5,200 bases of DNA from assembly GCA_017390125.1 (NCBI GenBank), contig JAFPCT010000064.1:1-5200 (forward strand), in the 5' to 3' direction. The translations under genes were made by a program, and so were the position numbers. Below the pieces are notes generated by a model, which made no database searches, had not been told where the DNA came from, and saw only the letters and a program-made list of their open reading frames with translations. Source of the stretch: Treponema sp. (GTDB taxonomy: Bacteria > Spirochaetota > Spirochaetia > Treponematales > Treponemataceae). Positions within the stretch are counted from its first letter, which is position 1. Each line of letters opens with the position of its first letter. Positions 1-5,200 of the stretch are shown piece by piece.

Positions 1-138
1 ATTGACGGCGGCAGATTGTTGACTGAATCTGAAGAAAATTTCGGTAACGGTGATATGCTTTGGTTTTCAATCGGCCCTGTCTGTTACAAGAAATTTTTGA
101 AAAACAGAAAAGAAATTGAACTTTCTGTCGAGGAGTAA
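1..138 (+). CDS. C-terminal end of an unidentified protein (partial)
   Basis: An open frame runs from the left edge to a TAA at 136-138, giving 45 residues that begin IDGGRLLTESEENFG and end ELSVEE. The start lies outside the window. I do not recognise the protein. A segment reading SIGPVCYKKF recalls the G-x-GP-x-C-x-x-K tail seen in small zinc-ribbon-like phage proteins (DUF6011-type), but only one Cys is visible and the upstream half that would carry the other ligands is missing, so this is a weak resemblance. The last codons (GAG GAG) double as the ribosome binding site of the next gene, four bases downstream, so the two are translationally close and probably share an operon. Confidence 0.6.
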   Translation: MDGGRLLTESEENFGNGDMLWFSIGPVCYKKFLKNRKEIELSVEE

Positions 139-142
139 AAAA

Positions 143-337
143 ATGGAGCCAAAAACAAGAGGCGGCGCACGCCCCGGAGCTGGAAGAAAAAGGCAGGGAT
201 CTGAATCAAAGACTGCCACGGTTTCATTCGTATGCACTGAATCTGAAAAGCAGAAGCTCAGGGAAATGTCCGAAAATTCCGGGCTTTCTCAAAGCCAGTA
301 CATCTGCATGAAACTGTTTTCTCCGGCCCGTCCCTAA
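143..337 (+). CDS. small basic ribbon-helix-helix-like protein
   Basis: A 64-residue protein starting MEPKTRGGARPGAGRK. The ATG at 143 is preferred over an in-frame TTG at 116 because GGAG at 132-135 lies seven bases upstream, while the TTG lies inside the previous gene without a good site. The N-terminus (residues 4-18) is a Gly/Arg-rich, positively charged tail of the RPGAGRK type, common in small phage and mobilisation proteins. Residues 27-58 follow the pattern of a ribbon-helix-helix domain: a beta strand (TATVSFVCT), a helix with many charged residues (ESEKQKLREMSENSG), a turn and a second helix (LSQSQYICMKLF). Such domains dimerise and bind DNA as repressors or as MobC-like relaxosome factors. 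Here it closes a plus-strand operon converging on the phage head genes. The fold assignment is by pattern only, and the DNA target is unknown. Confidence 0.6.
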   Translation: MEPKTRGGARPGAGRKRQGSESKTATVSFVCTESEKQKLREMSENSGLSQSQYICMKLFSPARP

Positions 338-352
338 AATCCCCTCAGACGC

Positions 353-374
353 AAAAAAACGCCCCTCAGAGCGT
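353..374 (-). terminator. minus-strand intrinsic terminator, nested in a larger hairpin (348-385)
   Basis: Read on the minus strand, bases 374-359 fold into a six-pair stem (ACGC-U-C against G-G-GCGU, with one G-U pair) and a UGAG loop, followed directly by seven T's (359-353). The wobble pair becomes C/A on the plus strand, so the longer stem and the T tract favour minus-strand termination. An outer eight-pair stem (348-355 with 378-385) encloses the element, separated by a symmetric 3x3 internal loop. CCCCTCAGA occurs twice in direct orientation (341-349 and 362-370). It lies about 250 bases beyond the last minus-strand gene and could be a back-up terminator for the head operon or the 3' end of a small RNA. 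Confidence 0.45.
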
Positions 375-454
375 GAATTTGCGTCCGGGTGGTATCAGAA
401 TACTTCCGCACTAAAAATCATTGTTTCTTGTGGATTTTTCAAAAAAAGAAAAGA

Positions 455-516
455 CCTTCCGTCGCCTAGGTTACTTCCGTAACGCCGGGCATGAAGCCCG
501 ATTTCAACGACGGAGG
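455..516 (-). other. predicted three-way-junction RNA fold in the convergent intergenic region
   Basis: Bases 455-464 pair with 508-516 (CCGTCG/CGACGG core plus three more pairs around one bulged T). They enclose two perfect five-pair hairpins: GTTAC/GTAAC at 470-474/479-483 and CGGGC/GCCCG at 486-490/496-500. Read on the minus strand, the first hairpin's loop is GGAA, a GNRA tetraloop, and the closing stem is followed by a T-rich run (454-441), so the minus strand is the likelier transcribed form. I do not recognise it as a known riboswitch, ribozyme or tRNA. It may be a structured small RNA, a branched terminator for the head operon, or a protein-binding site. The pairing is directly visible; the function is unknown. 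Confidence 0.4.
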
Positions 517-522
517 ACTCAA

Positions 523-561
523 AAAAATTAGGATACGCAGATTGTGCGTATCCTAATTTTT
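523..561. terminator. bidirectional intrinsic terminator between convergent operons
   Basis: A perfect 17-bp inverted repeat (523-539 with 545-561) with a five-base loop (540-544, GATTG). The outer five pairs are A-T, so either strand reads a GC-containing stem (core GGATACGCA) ending in a run of T's. It lies between the end of the plus-strand genes (337) and the stop of the minus-strand head gene (622), the expected place for a shared terminator. The sequence between it and 622 is very A/T-rich and includes a nine-pair all-A/T hairpin at 571-595 with no clear function. Confidence 0.85.
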
Positions 562-621
562 ATATAATATAAATAAAAAAGTAAAGTTTTTATTTTTCAA
601 CGGGATTTAATACAGCAATTT

Positions 622-1596
622 TCATTCTTTTTCTATAGTTATTTCTGACATAGGCTCGCCCTCAATCTCCGAAACAAGTTCAGGATAGAACGCAAGCCCC
701 ACGCAACGGCACTGTATGTCCTGCCCTGGATGAAGATCCACCGCATCAGATGGGCGGGAAACCCATGTCTTTCCGTTGTCGTAGGAGCAGACCGAAGCAT
801 CATCCCACCTGCACAAAAGCCCTTCCATCGCCGCATGTGAAGCCCTTACGCGGTCGTCGGCGGACGTGCTCCACACATACAGGTCAAGCCCTATTTCTTG
901 CATCTGCGCCTGGGTAATCTGACCGTTGAGTTTTCCCATTTGGTCACGGGCCAACAGCTTGCAGTGCTTGTCGGAAAGGCCCTCGGTTGCTTTCCTGATT
1001 TCCTCTTTGAGCTTCGCGGGGGACATTCCGTTCACAATCGCCTGCTCTGTCAGCGTGTTTATCTTGGAGACATAGTTCTTTGCATTTGAAGTGATTAGCG
1101 AGTAGTTGTCCTCGGCCCAGCTTTTCTTCATGTCGTCCCACCAGGGGGCGGATGTCGGCAGATTCACGTGGATTCCTTTTTCCAGCATCTTCGAGAATTC
1201 CTTGTTTCCGAATTCCATTGCCTCGTCCGCGGTCTTTCCCAATGTGATCAGAATAATATTCCCGCTTGAATCTTCCGGCAAATCCGAAATGTCCGGCATG
1301 TAAACAAAAAGCCAGTTTTCAAGGTTTGCAATCATGCCCCGGAAAGAGTCGCCTGGAATCGTATCAAGGCGTATTTCCGAAGAGTCCCCGCGCAGAAGAG
1401 GCTCCATGTTCTGATCTATGAAGCCCCAGACATAATCCGTTAATGGCTTGAAGAAGCTTTTCAACTCGCGGTAATACTTCATCTCTATTCCGTGCGGATA
1501 AGCCCTAGGGGAAGTCATCTTGCGTGTCGGGCGTTTCCCGCTGGTCTTGAAGAGAATCTTCATGAGCTGAATTTCTGTTTCATTCTTAATCTTCAT
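622..1596 (-). CDS. Mu gpF-like phage minor head (head morphogenesis) protein
   Basis: A 324-residue protein whose C-terminal third (about 213-303) matches the Phage_Mu_F head-morphogenesis family. It has the DDRVRASHAAMEG segment (247-259; the typical family form is D-x-R-V-R-x-S-H), an RWDD motif (263-266), and a closing HPGQDIQCRC (289-298), where family members carry HPG-x-D-x-x-CRC. The N-terminal 200 residues are less conserved and largely helical. Family members are minor head proteins that associate with portal and prohead. The ATG at 1596 is chosen over an in-frame ATG at 1614 because GAGGA lies eight bases before it, while the 1614 codon has no ribosome binding site. The start overlaps the lipase-like gene by 11 bases, implying translational coupling. 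The Cys and His pattern suggests a metal site, which is inference. It is the last gene of the minus-strand operon. Confidence 0.88.
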   Translation of the reverse strand: MKIKNETEIQLMKILFKTSGKRPTRKMTSPRAYPHGIEMKYYRELKSFFKPLTDYVWGFIDQNMEPLLRGDSSEIRLDTIPGDSFRGMIANLENWLFVYMPDISDLPEDSSGNIILITLGKTADEAMEFGNKEFSKMLEKGIHVNLPTSAPWWDDMKKSWAEDNYSLITSNAKNYVSKINTLTEQAIVNGMSPAKLKEEIRKATEGLSDKHCKLLARDQMGKLNGQITQAQMQEIGLDLYVWSTSADDRVRASHAAMEGLLCRWDDASVCSYDNGKTWVSRPSDAVDLHPGQDIQCRCVGLAFYPELVSEIEGEPMSEITIEKE

Positions 1597-2218
1597 AGAG
1601 CGATTCCTCGCCATAAATGCAGTGATATTTCCATGGGTTGAACAGCTTGAAGAAACTTCTCTTTCCGCCCACTCTGTCAGTTGAAATCCGCGTATATCCT
1701 GGGAATGGCGGCATCAATGGAACGCAGTCGTTTGCATGTGAATACTGCTTAACCTCGTTTACACAGAAACGCACATATTCGCGGGTTTTCTTTCCCCACA
1801 ACGGTTTTGGCGCACCGAATGTGTAAACGCTGGCTTTCTTGCCGGTTCGGTAATGGAAATCCTCAGCGGCAAGAAGAGCCACCGCGCCGCCGTAGCTCCA
1901 TCCGCAGATATGAAGCTGATAGTCCGGCGCAATTTCCAACGCAAAAATAATCTTCTGCATAATCTCATCGTTACATGATTTGTAGGCATTTCCCCAGCCA
2001 CGGGCAGCCCTGATGCAGGTTTCCTGTTTTTTGTACAGTTTGGTCGGAAAGTTCAGATTGTTTTTCCAGTCCGTGTTTCCGCACGATTCCTCAAAAATCA
2101 GCCTGATGATTTTTTCAGCCTCATCGACCTTTACAGTCCACTGAACATCATCGCCGGATGTGATGTACTCATCATGACTGATGCCTTTGATAAAATTGAA
2201 AAGTTCATTTGGTTTCAT
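1586..2218 (-). CDS. class 3 lipase-like alpha/beta hydrolase in the phage head operon
   Basis: A 210-residue protein with the layout of the Lipase_3 family. Residues 37-55 (IIRLIFEES followed by DW and NNL) occupy the position of the family's oxyanion strand, although the usual FRGT is replaced by FEES. GWSYGG (106-111) is the nucleophile elbow with Ser108. YTFGAPKPLWG (132-142) is the conserved strand after it. Asp164 (HANDCVPLMPP) and His199 (KYHC) complete a plausible Ser-Asp-His triad. There is no signal peptide or membrane segment, so the product is predicted to stay in the cytoplasm or be packaged. Seven cysteines are present. AGGGAGGA at 2223-2230 is a strong ribosome binding site for the ATG at 2218. 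It sits 29 bases after the portal gene and overlaps the gpF-like gene, so it is co-expressed with head genes. The substrate (lipid, ester or peptide) cannot be told; it could be a virion enzyme or an accessory gene. Confidence 0.82.
   Translation of the reverse strand: MKPNELFNFIKGISHDEYITSGDDVQWTVKVDEAEKIIRLIFEESCGNTDWKNNLNFPTKLYKKQETCIRAARGWGNAYKSCNDEIMQKIIFALEIAPDYQLHICGWSYGGAVALLAAEDFHYRTGKKASVYTFGAPKPLWGKKTREYVRFCVNEVKQYSHANDCVPLMPPFPGYTRISTDRVGGKRSFFKLFNPWKYHCIYGEESLYED
1605..1609 (-). promoter_or_regulatory. ribosome binding site deciding the gpF-like start
   Basis: GAGGA on the minus strand, eight bases before the ATG at 1596, lies inside the last codons of the lipase-like gene. It favours the internal ATG over the upstream one at 1614 and points to coupled translation of the two genes. 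Confidence 0.65.
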
Positions 2219-2247
2219 AAAATCCTCCCTTTTACCCTAAAACTTTC

Positions 2248-3594
2248 TCATTCCTCGACTTGCGGAAGCTCAGGCTCAGCAGCCTTCTTCTGGAGTTCTT
2301 TCAGTGATCTGCCGAATTCAAGTTCCTCGACGATTTCAGGCGACATGATTCCCATGTCGATATATCCTTGATATGTTTCCATTTTACGGTATTCGGTATT
2401 GGCTTTCTTTTCTTCAAGTTCGGCCTGTTCTTTTTCTGTCATCTGCTCCAATGGGTTGAAGACAATTTTTGGTTCTGGGATTCTCTGCCACTGTGAGATG
2501 ATGTGCACGATTTTCCCAATAATCGGGAGTAACTCAGTCTCCTGTTTTGCGCGAACCATGTCGTAGTATTGGTATGTGTCAGCCTCACCCGTTGAATTAA
2601 GGCCTCCGGGAGAGATGCCGAAGAGCTTGGTCATCGGATAGCCAGTCGCCGCCGAAGTCATCATCATGAACTGATACAGAACATCGGAGACACCCGCGAA
2701 AGAAACCGTGTCGCGGATGAAATCCTCGTCCTTATCCATAAGCACGGAATGGAACACCGACTTCATCAAGTCCATAATCTGCAACCTGTCCTGTACCAGC
2801 TTCTCACCGCCCTCGCTCGACATGATGTCGGCAAGACCGTTGTATTTGTACTTTCCGATGGTCAGCTCGTTCAGAAGGTTTGAGAGAGATCCAAAGGCCC
2901 CCGCCAAATCCTTTAGCCTGTCCTGTATTCGCTGGAACACGGAAAGTCCCCAGTAGCGATATTCCATCGGTATGATGCTTGCATTGGACGACGGAATCTC
3001 GATTCCGTGCAGTTCTATAACGCGGGAATAGTGCACCCGCACCGTTTCATAAGTGCGCCCGGTGTAGAACGCAACCGGGTAATACTCGACCTGCCCATAG
3101 CGCGGAAGCCCAGGATTCATCTGCCATTCCATGGTTCCGTACATGACATTATTACGGGGAATGATTTTCAAGTTCTCGAAAGCCTTTATTTTGTTGAGGT
3201 TCAGGGGTTTATCAAGCGGCTCGCCGTCAATAACCCCCAGAAGAATGATGCATCCGCCATAAAGCCGCGCCCACTTCAATGCCTGATTTATTTTGTGAAC
3301 ACCGCGGATTTCATTGAAAACTTGATTGTAGACCGCCGAGAAATTTTCAAGTCCTTCCTTCTCGGTCTCGAACTTGTAGCGCCATCCCTGCTTCATCATG
3401 TCGTCGGGAAGCAGGTCAATCACGCGCGCCCCAAGTCCGTCATCCGCGTAGATGATTTCCTTTTCCTCGTCGGTCAGAAAGCCCGTAGGAACTGCCCTCG
3501 TTGATTTTGCCTTGTCCGCCCTTGTTCCCAGCCCCGAGAACAAGTTAGCCCATCCGTCAAATTTCCAGATGTTTTTAATTGCTGTCTTTTCCAT
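2248..3594 (-). CDS. phage portal protein, DUF1073 / HI1409 family
   Basis: A 448-residue protein close to the full length usual for DUF1073-type portals. Recognisable family segments are ARVIDLLPDDMMKQGWRY (56-73), ALKWARLYGGCIILLGV (105-121) followed by DGEPLDKPLN (123-132), VHYSRVIELHG (187-197), YWGLSVFQRIQDRL (214-227) and TKLFGISPGGLNSTGE (322-337). The C-terminus (about 386-439) is rich in Glu and Lys and likely forms helices or a coiled coil. Portals form the dodecameric ring at one capsid vertex through which terminase packs DNA. The gene starts 23 bases after terL, the usual neighbour, and AAGGGGG at 3605-3611 serves as ribosome binding site, ten bases before the ATG. Some database names link this family to the anti-CBASS protein Acb1. 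Only one H-x-S/T motif is visible here (HYS, 188-190), so I read it as a structural portal. Confidence 0.88.
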   Translation of the reverse strand: MEKTAIKNIWKFDGWANLFSGLGTRADKAKSTRAVPTGFLTDEEKEIIYADDGLGARVIDLLPDDMMKQGWRYKFETEKEGLENFSAVYNQVFNEIRGVHKINQALKWARLYGGCIILLGVIDGEPLDKPLNLNKIKAFENLKIIPRNNVMYGTMEWQMNPGLPRYGQVEYYPVAFYTGRTYETVRVHYSRVIELHGIEIPSSNASIIPMEYRYWGLSVFQRIQDRLKDLAGAFGSLSNLLNELTIGKYKYNGLADIMSSEGGEKLVQDRLQIMDLMKSVFHSVLMDKDEDFIRDTVSFAGVSDVLYQFMMMTSAATGYPMTKLFGISPGGLNSTGEADTYQYYDMVRAKQETELLPIIGKIVHIISQWQRIPEPKIVFNPLEQMTEKEQAELEEKKANTEYRKMETYQGYIDMGIMSPEIVEELEFGRSLKELQKKAAEPELPQVEE

Positions 3595-3617
3595 TTTATT
3601 CTTTCCCCCTTAAAAAA

Positions 3618-5200
3618 TTACCATTTGTAAAGGCTTGACTTGTCGCCCTGCTGCCATAGCGCAAAGCCAGCCGAAAGGTTGTCAACCTGGTCGTCGTGCG
3701 CTCCATAAGGAAACGCGCTCATTTCTGCAATCCATTCGTCAAGCCACGGCGCGCCCTGTATAACATGGACGTTTCCCGCCTTGAAGATTGGTTCAAGCGG
3801 AGTTGCCCGAACGACTTTATCTTTTTTCTCCGCCACGGTCAGAACCATCCGCTTTCCCTTTAGAATTGAGCGCATGGTCGATATTGTGTCCTTTGCATCG
3901 GAAGAGTTGCCGATTGCAATCTTTACGTATGGGCCGTCCTGATTCGTCACGTAGCGGATTTCCGCGTCACGCTCCGGCGCGTTCTTCCTCATGCGGGCTA
4001 CGTCCTTGATCCACAGGTGCGGCACTTCCTCGACAAGGCTGAACGCTAGCAGAGTGCCTGATGTATAGTCCGGATCTGCCTTTGCTCGTTCCTGTGCCGT
4101 ATGAGCCAAGTCCCACACGCGCATCCAGCAAAGCTCTTTCGGAAACTCCGCCGCAGAAAGATGTCGTTGAATACACTCTGTATTGAGCATATTTCCGCCA
4201 CGCTTGACTGGCTCCAGCTGCATGAGCGACTGAAAGCCGTAATCCCCCAGAACGGCCTTCTGCTGGGTGTACCATGCTTTGCCGAACCGTTCCGGGAAAA
4301 GAACGCCCTGCGGATATTTGTCACTCATTGCAGGGAATTTCAAAAACTTGAAGCGCGGAAATTCTGCATCTTCTTTCATTCGCTTTTTTATGCGGCCTAT
4401 GATGTCGTCCGTGTGCCAGGGTGTTGCCAGAACTATCGTTATGGAAACAGGCGCGCGGCGCGTCATAAAGTCGTTAGTGAAAGCGTCCCACATTTTTTCA
4501 CGCAGGGTGTCACTTTCAGCATCCGCACGGTTTCGGCAATAATCGTCGAGCAGACCAAGGTTGTACCCCTGCCCGGAAAGGCTTCCAAGCAACCCCGAAG
4601 CAAAACACTCGCCCTCATGGTCTTTTATCATCCAGTGCGCACCGCTCGCGCTTCCTGGGTCTACCCTTATTTCAGGGAAAAGCATTCTGTAAGGCGGTGT
4701 CGAAATAAGGTTGCGGCTTATCTTAGAGAATCCCTCCGTCAAGGCCTGAGTATGACCGCAGAGAATGACTTTAGAATCCGGAAAAAGCCCGAGAAAATGA
4801 GCGGGCAGTTTTCGGCTGATAATCTCCGAGTTGTGAGTCGGGATTAAAGACTTTCCGCATAAAAACATTCCGTCCGCGTTTTCTACCTGAATGCAGACTG
4901 TATCACCGTTTCTTTCCGCAGACTCAAAAACAAGACTCCTGTTTATGAACTTCGTTGCGTTTCTTGTGCGGCTCGCTTTTCTTTCAAATCTTGCGCATTC
5001 TTTAAGATAGAAACACACTTTATATCCAGGGCCGCAGTCTTTTCCGTAAAGTTTCGTTCTGAATTCTGATATTGAACATTTTACGCCCAGACTTCGGACA
5101 AGTTCCTGAACATCCTCTGCGAGCCTTTTGTTTTTATTTACAAAAGTTACCTGCCCGCCTGTAAGCTCAGGATTTTTTCCGGTTCTGTTCCTGCTTTTGC
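3618..5200 (-). CDS. terL: terminase large subunit interrupted by an intein (5' end outside window)
   Basis: The frame is open from the right edge to a TAA at 3618-3620; the GTG at 5018 lies inside the intein and is not a real start. The host protein resumes at Ser (codon 4829-4827) and runs 403 residues. In C-extein numbering, the ATPase part has Walker B LGLLDDY (acidic pair at 95-96, codons 4547-4542) and coupling motif LATPWH (134-139). The RNase H-like nuclease part has VWDLA (Asp240), AIGNSSDAKD (305-314) and HDDQVDNLS (378-386), the expected acidic residues for headful DNA cleavage. The Walker A loop is split: its final Ser is the first residue after the intein and the rest lies off-window. 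The product translocates DNA into the prohead through the portal encoded next. Function requires protein splicing, for which the visible end has the needed residues. Confidence 0.9.
   Translation of the reverse strand, partial: KSRNRTGKNPELTGGQVTFVNKNKRLAEDVQELVRSLGVKCSISEFRTKLYGKDCGPGYKVCFYLKECARFERKASRTRNATKFINRSLVFESAERNGDTVCIQVENADGMFLCGKSLIPTHNSEIISRKLPAHFLGLFPDSKVILCGHTQALTEGFSKISRNLISTPPYRMLFPEIRVDPGSASGAHWMIKDHEGECFASGLLGSLSGQGYNLGLLDDYCRNRADAESDTLREKMWDAFTNDFMTRRAPVSITIVLATPWHTDDIIGRIKKRMKEDAEFPRFKFLKFPAMSDKYPQGVLFPERFGKAWYTQQKAVLGDYGFQSLMQLEPVKRGGNMLNTECIQRHLSAAEFPKELCWMRVWDLAHTAQERAKADPDYTSGTLLAFSLVEEVPHLWIKDVARMRKNAPERDAEIRYVTNQDGPYVKIAIGNSSDAKDTISTMRSILKGKRMVLTVAEKKDKVVRATPLEPIFKAGNVHVIQGAPWLDEWIAEMSAFPYGAHDDQVDNLSAGFALWQQGDKSSLYKW
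4830..5200 (-). mobile_element. intein with LAGLIDADG-type endonuclease remnant or domain (C-terminal part)
   Basis: At least 123 residues in frame with terL belong to an intein. Its end, VENADGMFLCGKSLIPTHN followed by Ser, is the classical block F/G: penultimate His, terminal Asn (codon 4832-4830) and a Ser +1 nucleophile supplied by terL. Upstream, VTFVNKNKRLAEDVQELVRSLG (17-38, residues counted from the window edge) and LYGKDCGPGYKV (50-61) are typical of the stretch following the second LAGLIDADG motif in inteins bearing DOD homing endonucleases. The N-terminal splicing block and the LAGLIDADG motifs lie beyond the right edge, so endonuclease integrity cannot be judged. The insertion point, between Lys and Ser of the terminase P-loop, is a known hot spot for inteins in phage terminases. 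The GKS inside FLCGKSL belongs to the intein and is not the Walker A motif. Confidence 0.9.

Noticed and set aside
374..388. GACGCAAA on the minus strand as a cyclic-di-GMP-I riboswitch core
   Set aside because: The rest of the GEMM core (upstream CACGCA-type segment, tetraloop and receptor, 3' arm) is absent and no gene follows on that strand.
455..516. Integron attC site
   Set aside because: The GTTAC/GTAAC repeat is a tight hairpin with a four-base loop rather than the separated RYYYAAC and GTTRRRY ends of attC, and no cassette arrangement is seen.
563..568. TATAAT as a plus-strand promoter
   Set aside because: It lies in an A/T-rich tract just after the terminator, lacks a properly spaced -35, and would only transcribe the head operon antisense.
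3007..3504. A 165-codon plus-strand open frame antisense to the portal gene
   Set aside because: It mirrors conserved portal codons and has no recognisable product, so it is a shadow.
2248..3594. Anti-CBASS nuclease (Acb1) activity for the DUF1073 protein
   Set aside because: The two H-x-T/S motifs needed for a 2H phosphoesterase are not present (only HYS at 188-190). Portal motifs and position beside terL fit a structural role.
4101..4847. A 248-codon plus-strand open frame antisense to terL
   Set aside because: It is fully antisense to well-conserved terminase motifs, its product shows no recognisable domain, and the minus-strand reading explains the codon pattern.
4848..4859. GKS in the intein (FLCGKSL) as the terminase Walker A motif
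   Set aside because: It lies in intein block F just before IPTHN-Ser. The real P-loop is split, with only its Ser after the splice site.
3618..5018. The GTG at 5018 as the start of a 466-residue terminase
   Set aside because: The frame stays open to the window edge and the upstream residues continue the intein, so the gene starts outside the window.

Overview
The window is a piece of a tailed-phage genome, most likely a prophage. It carries the packaging and portal end of a head-morphogenesis operon on the minus strand. Reading minus-strand 5'->3' (high to low coordinates), the order is: terminase large subunit (entering from the right edge and interrupted by an intein), a DUF1073/HI1409-type portal protein, a class 3 lipase-like alpha/beta hydrolase, and a Mu gpF-like minor head protein. 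Gaps are 23 and 29 bases, then an 11-base overlap, so the four genes look like one transcript. TerL cuts and pumps DNA, the portal is the docking ring, and gpF-like proteins act inside or at the portal vertex of the prohead. The lipase is the odd member.

The left 340 bases hold the end of a plus-strand operon: the C-terminal 45 codons of an unidentified protein, then a 64-residue basic protein that looks like a ribbon-helix-helix DNA-binding protein.

The two gene blocks converge on a 284-base intergenic region (338-621) dense in inverted repeats. It contains a perfect 17-bp stem flanked by A and T tracts (bidirectional terminator), a three-armed fold at 455-516 whose minus-strand form carries a GGAA (GNRA) tetraloop and is followed by a U-rich tract, and a further minus-strand hairpin followed by seven T's at 353-374.

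The most notable points are: (1) the C-terminal half of a LAGLIDADG-type intein sitting exactly before the Ser of the TerL ATPase P-loop; (2) a lipase with an apparently intact Ser-Asp-His triad placed between portal and minor head genes; (3) the structured convergent intergenic region; (4) the operon stopping right after the gpF-like gene, with no protease, scaffold or major capsid gene following.

Host: strong GGAGG-type ribosome binding sites and a moderate-G+C coding sequence with A/T-rich spacers are seen, but nothing fixes the taxon. A spirochaete (Treponema-like) host is only an impression from sequence style.
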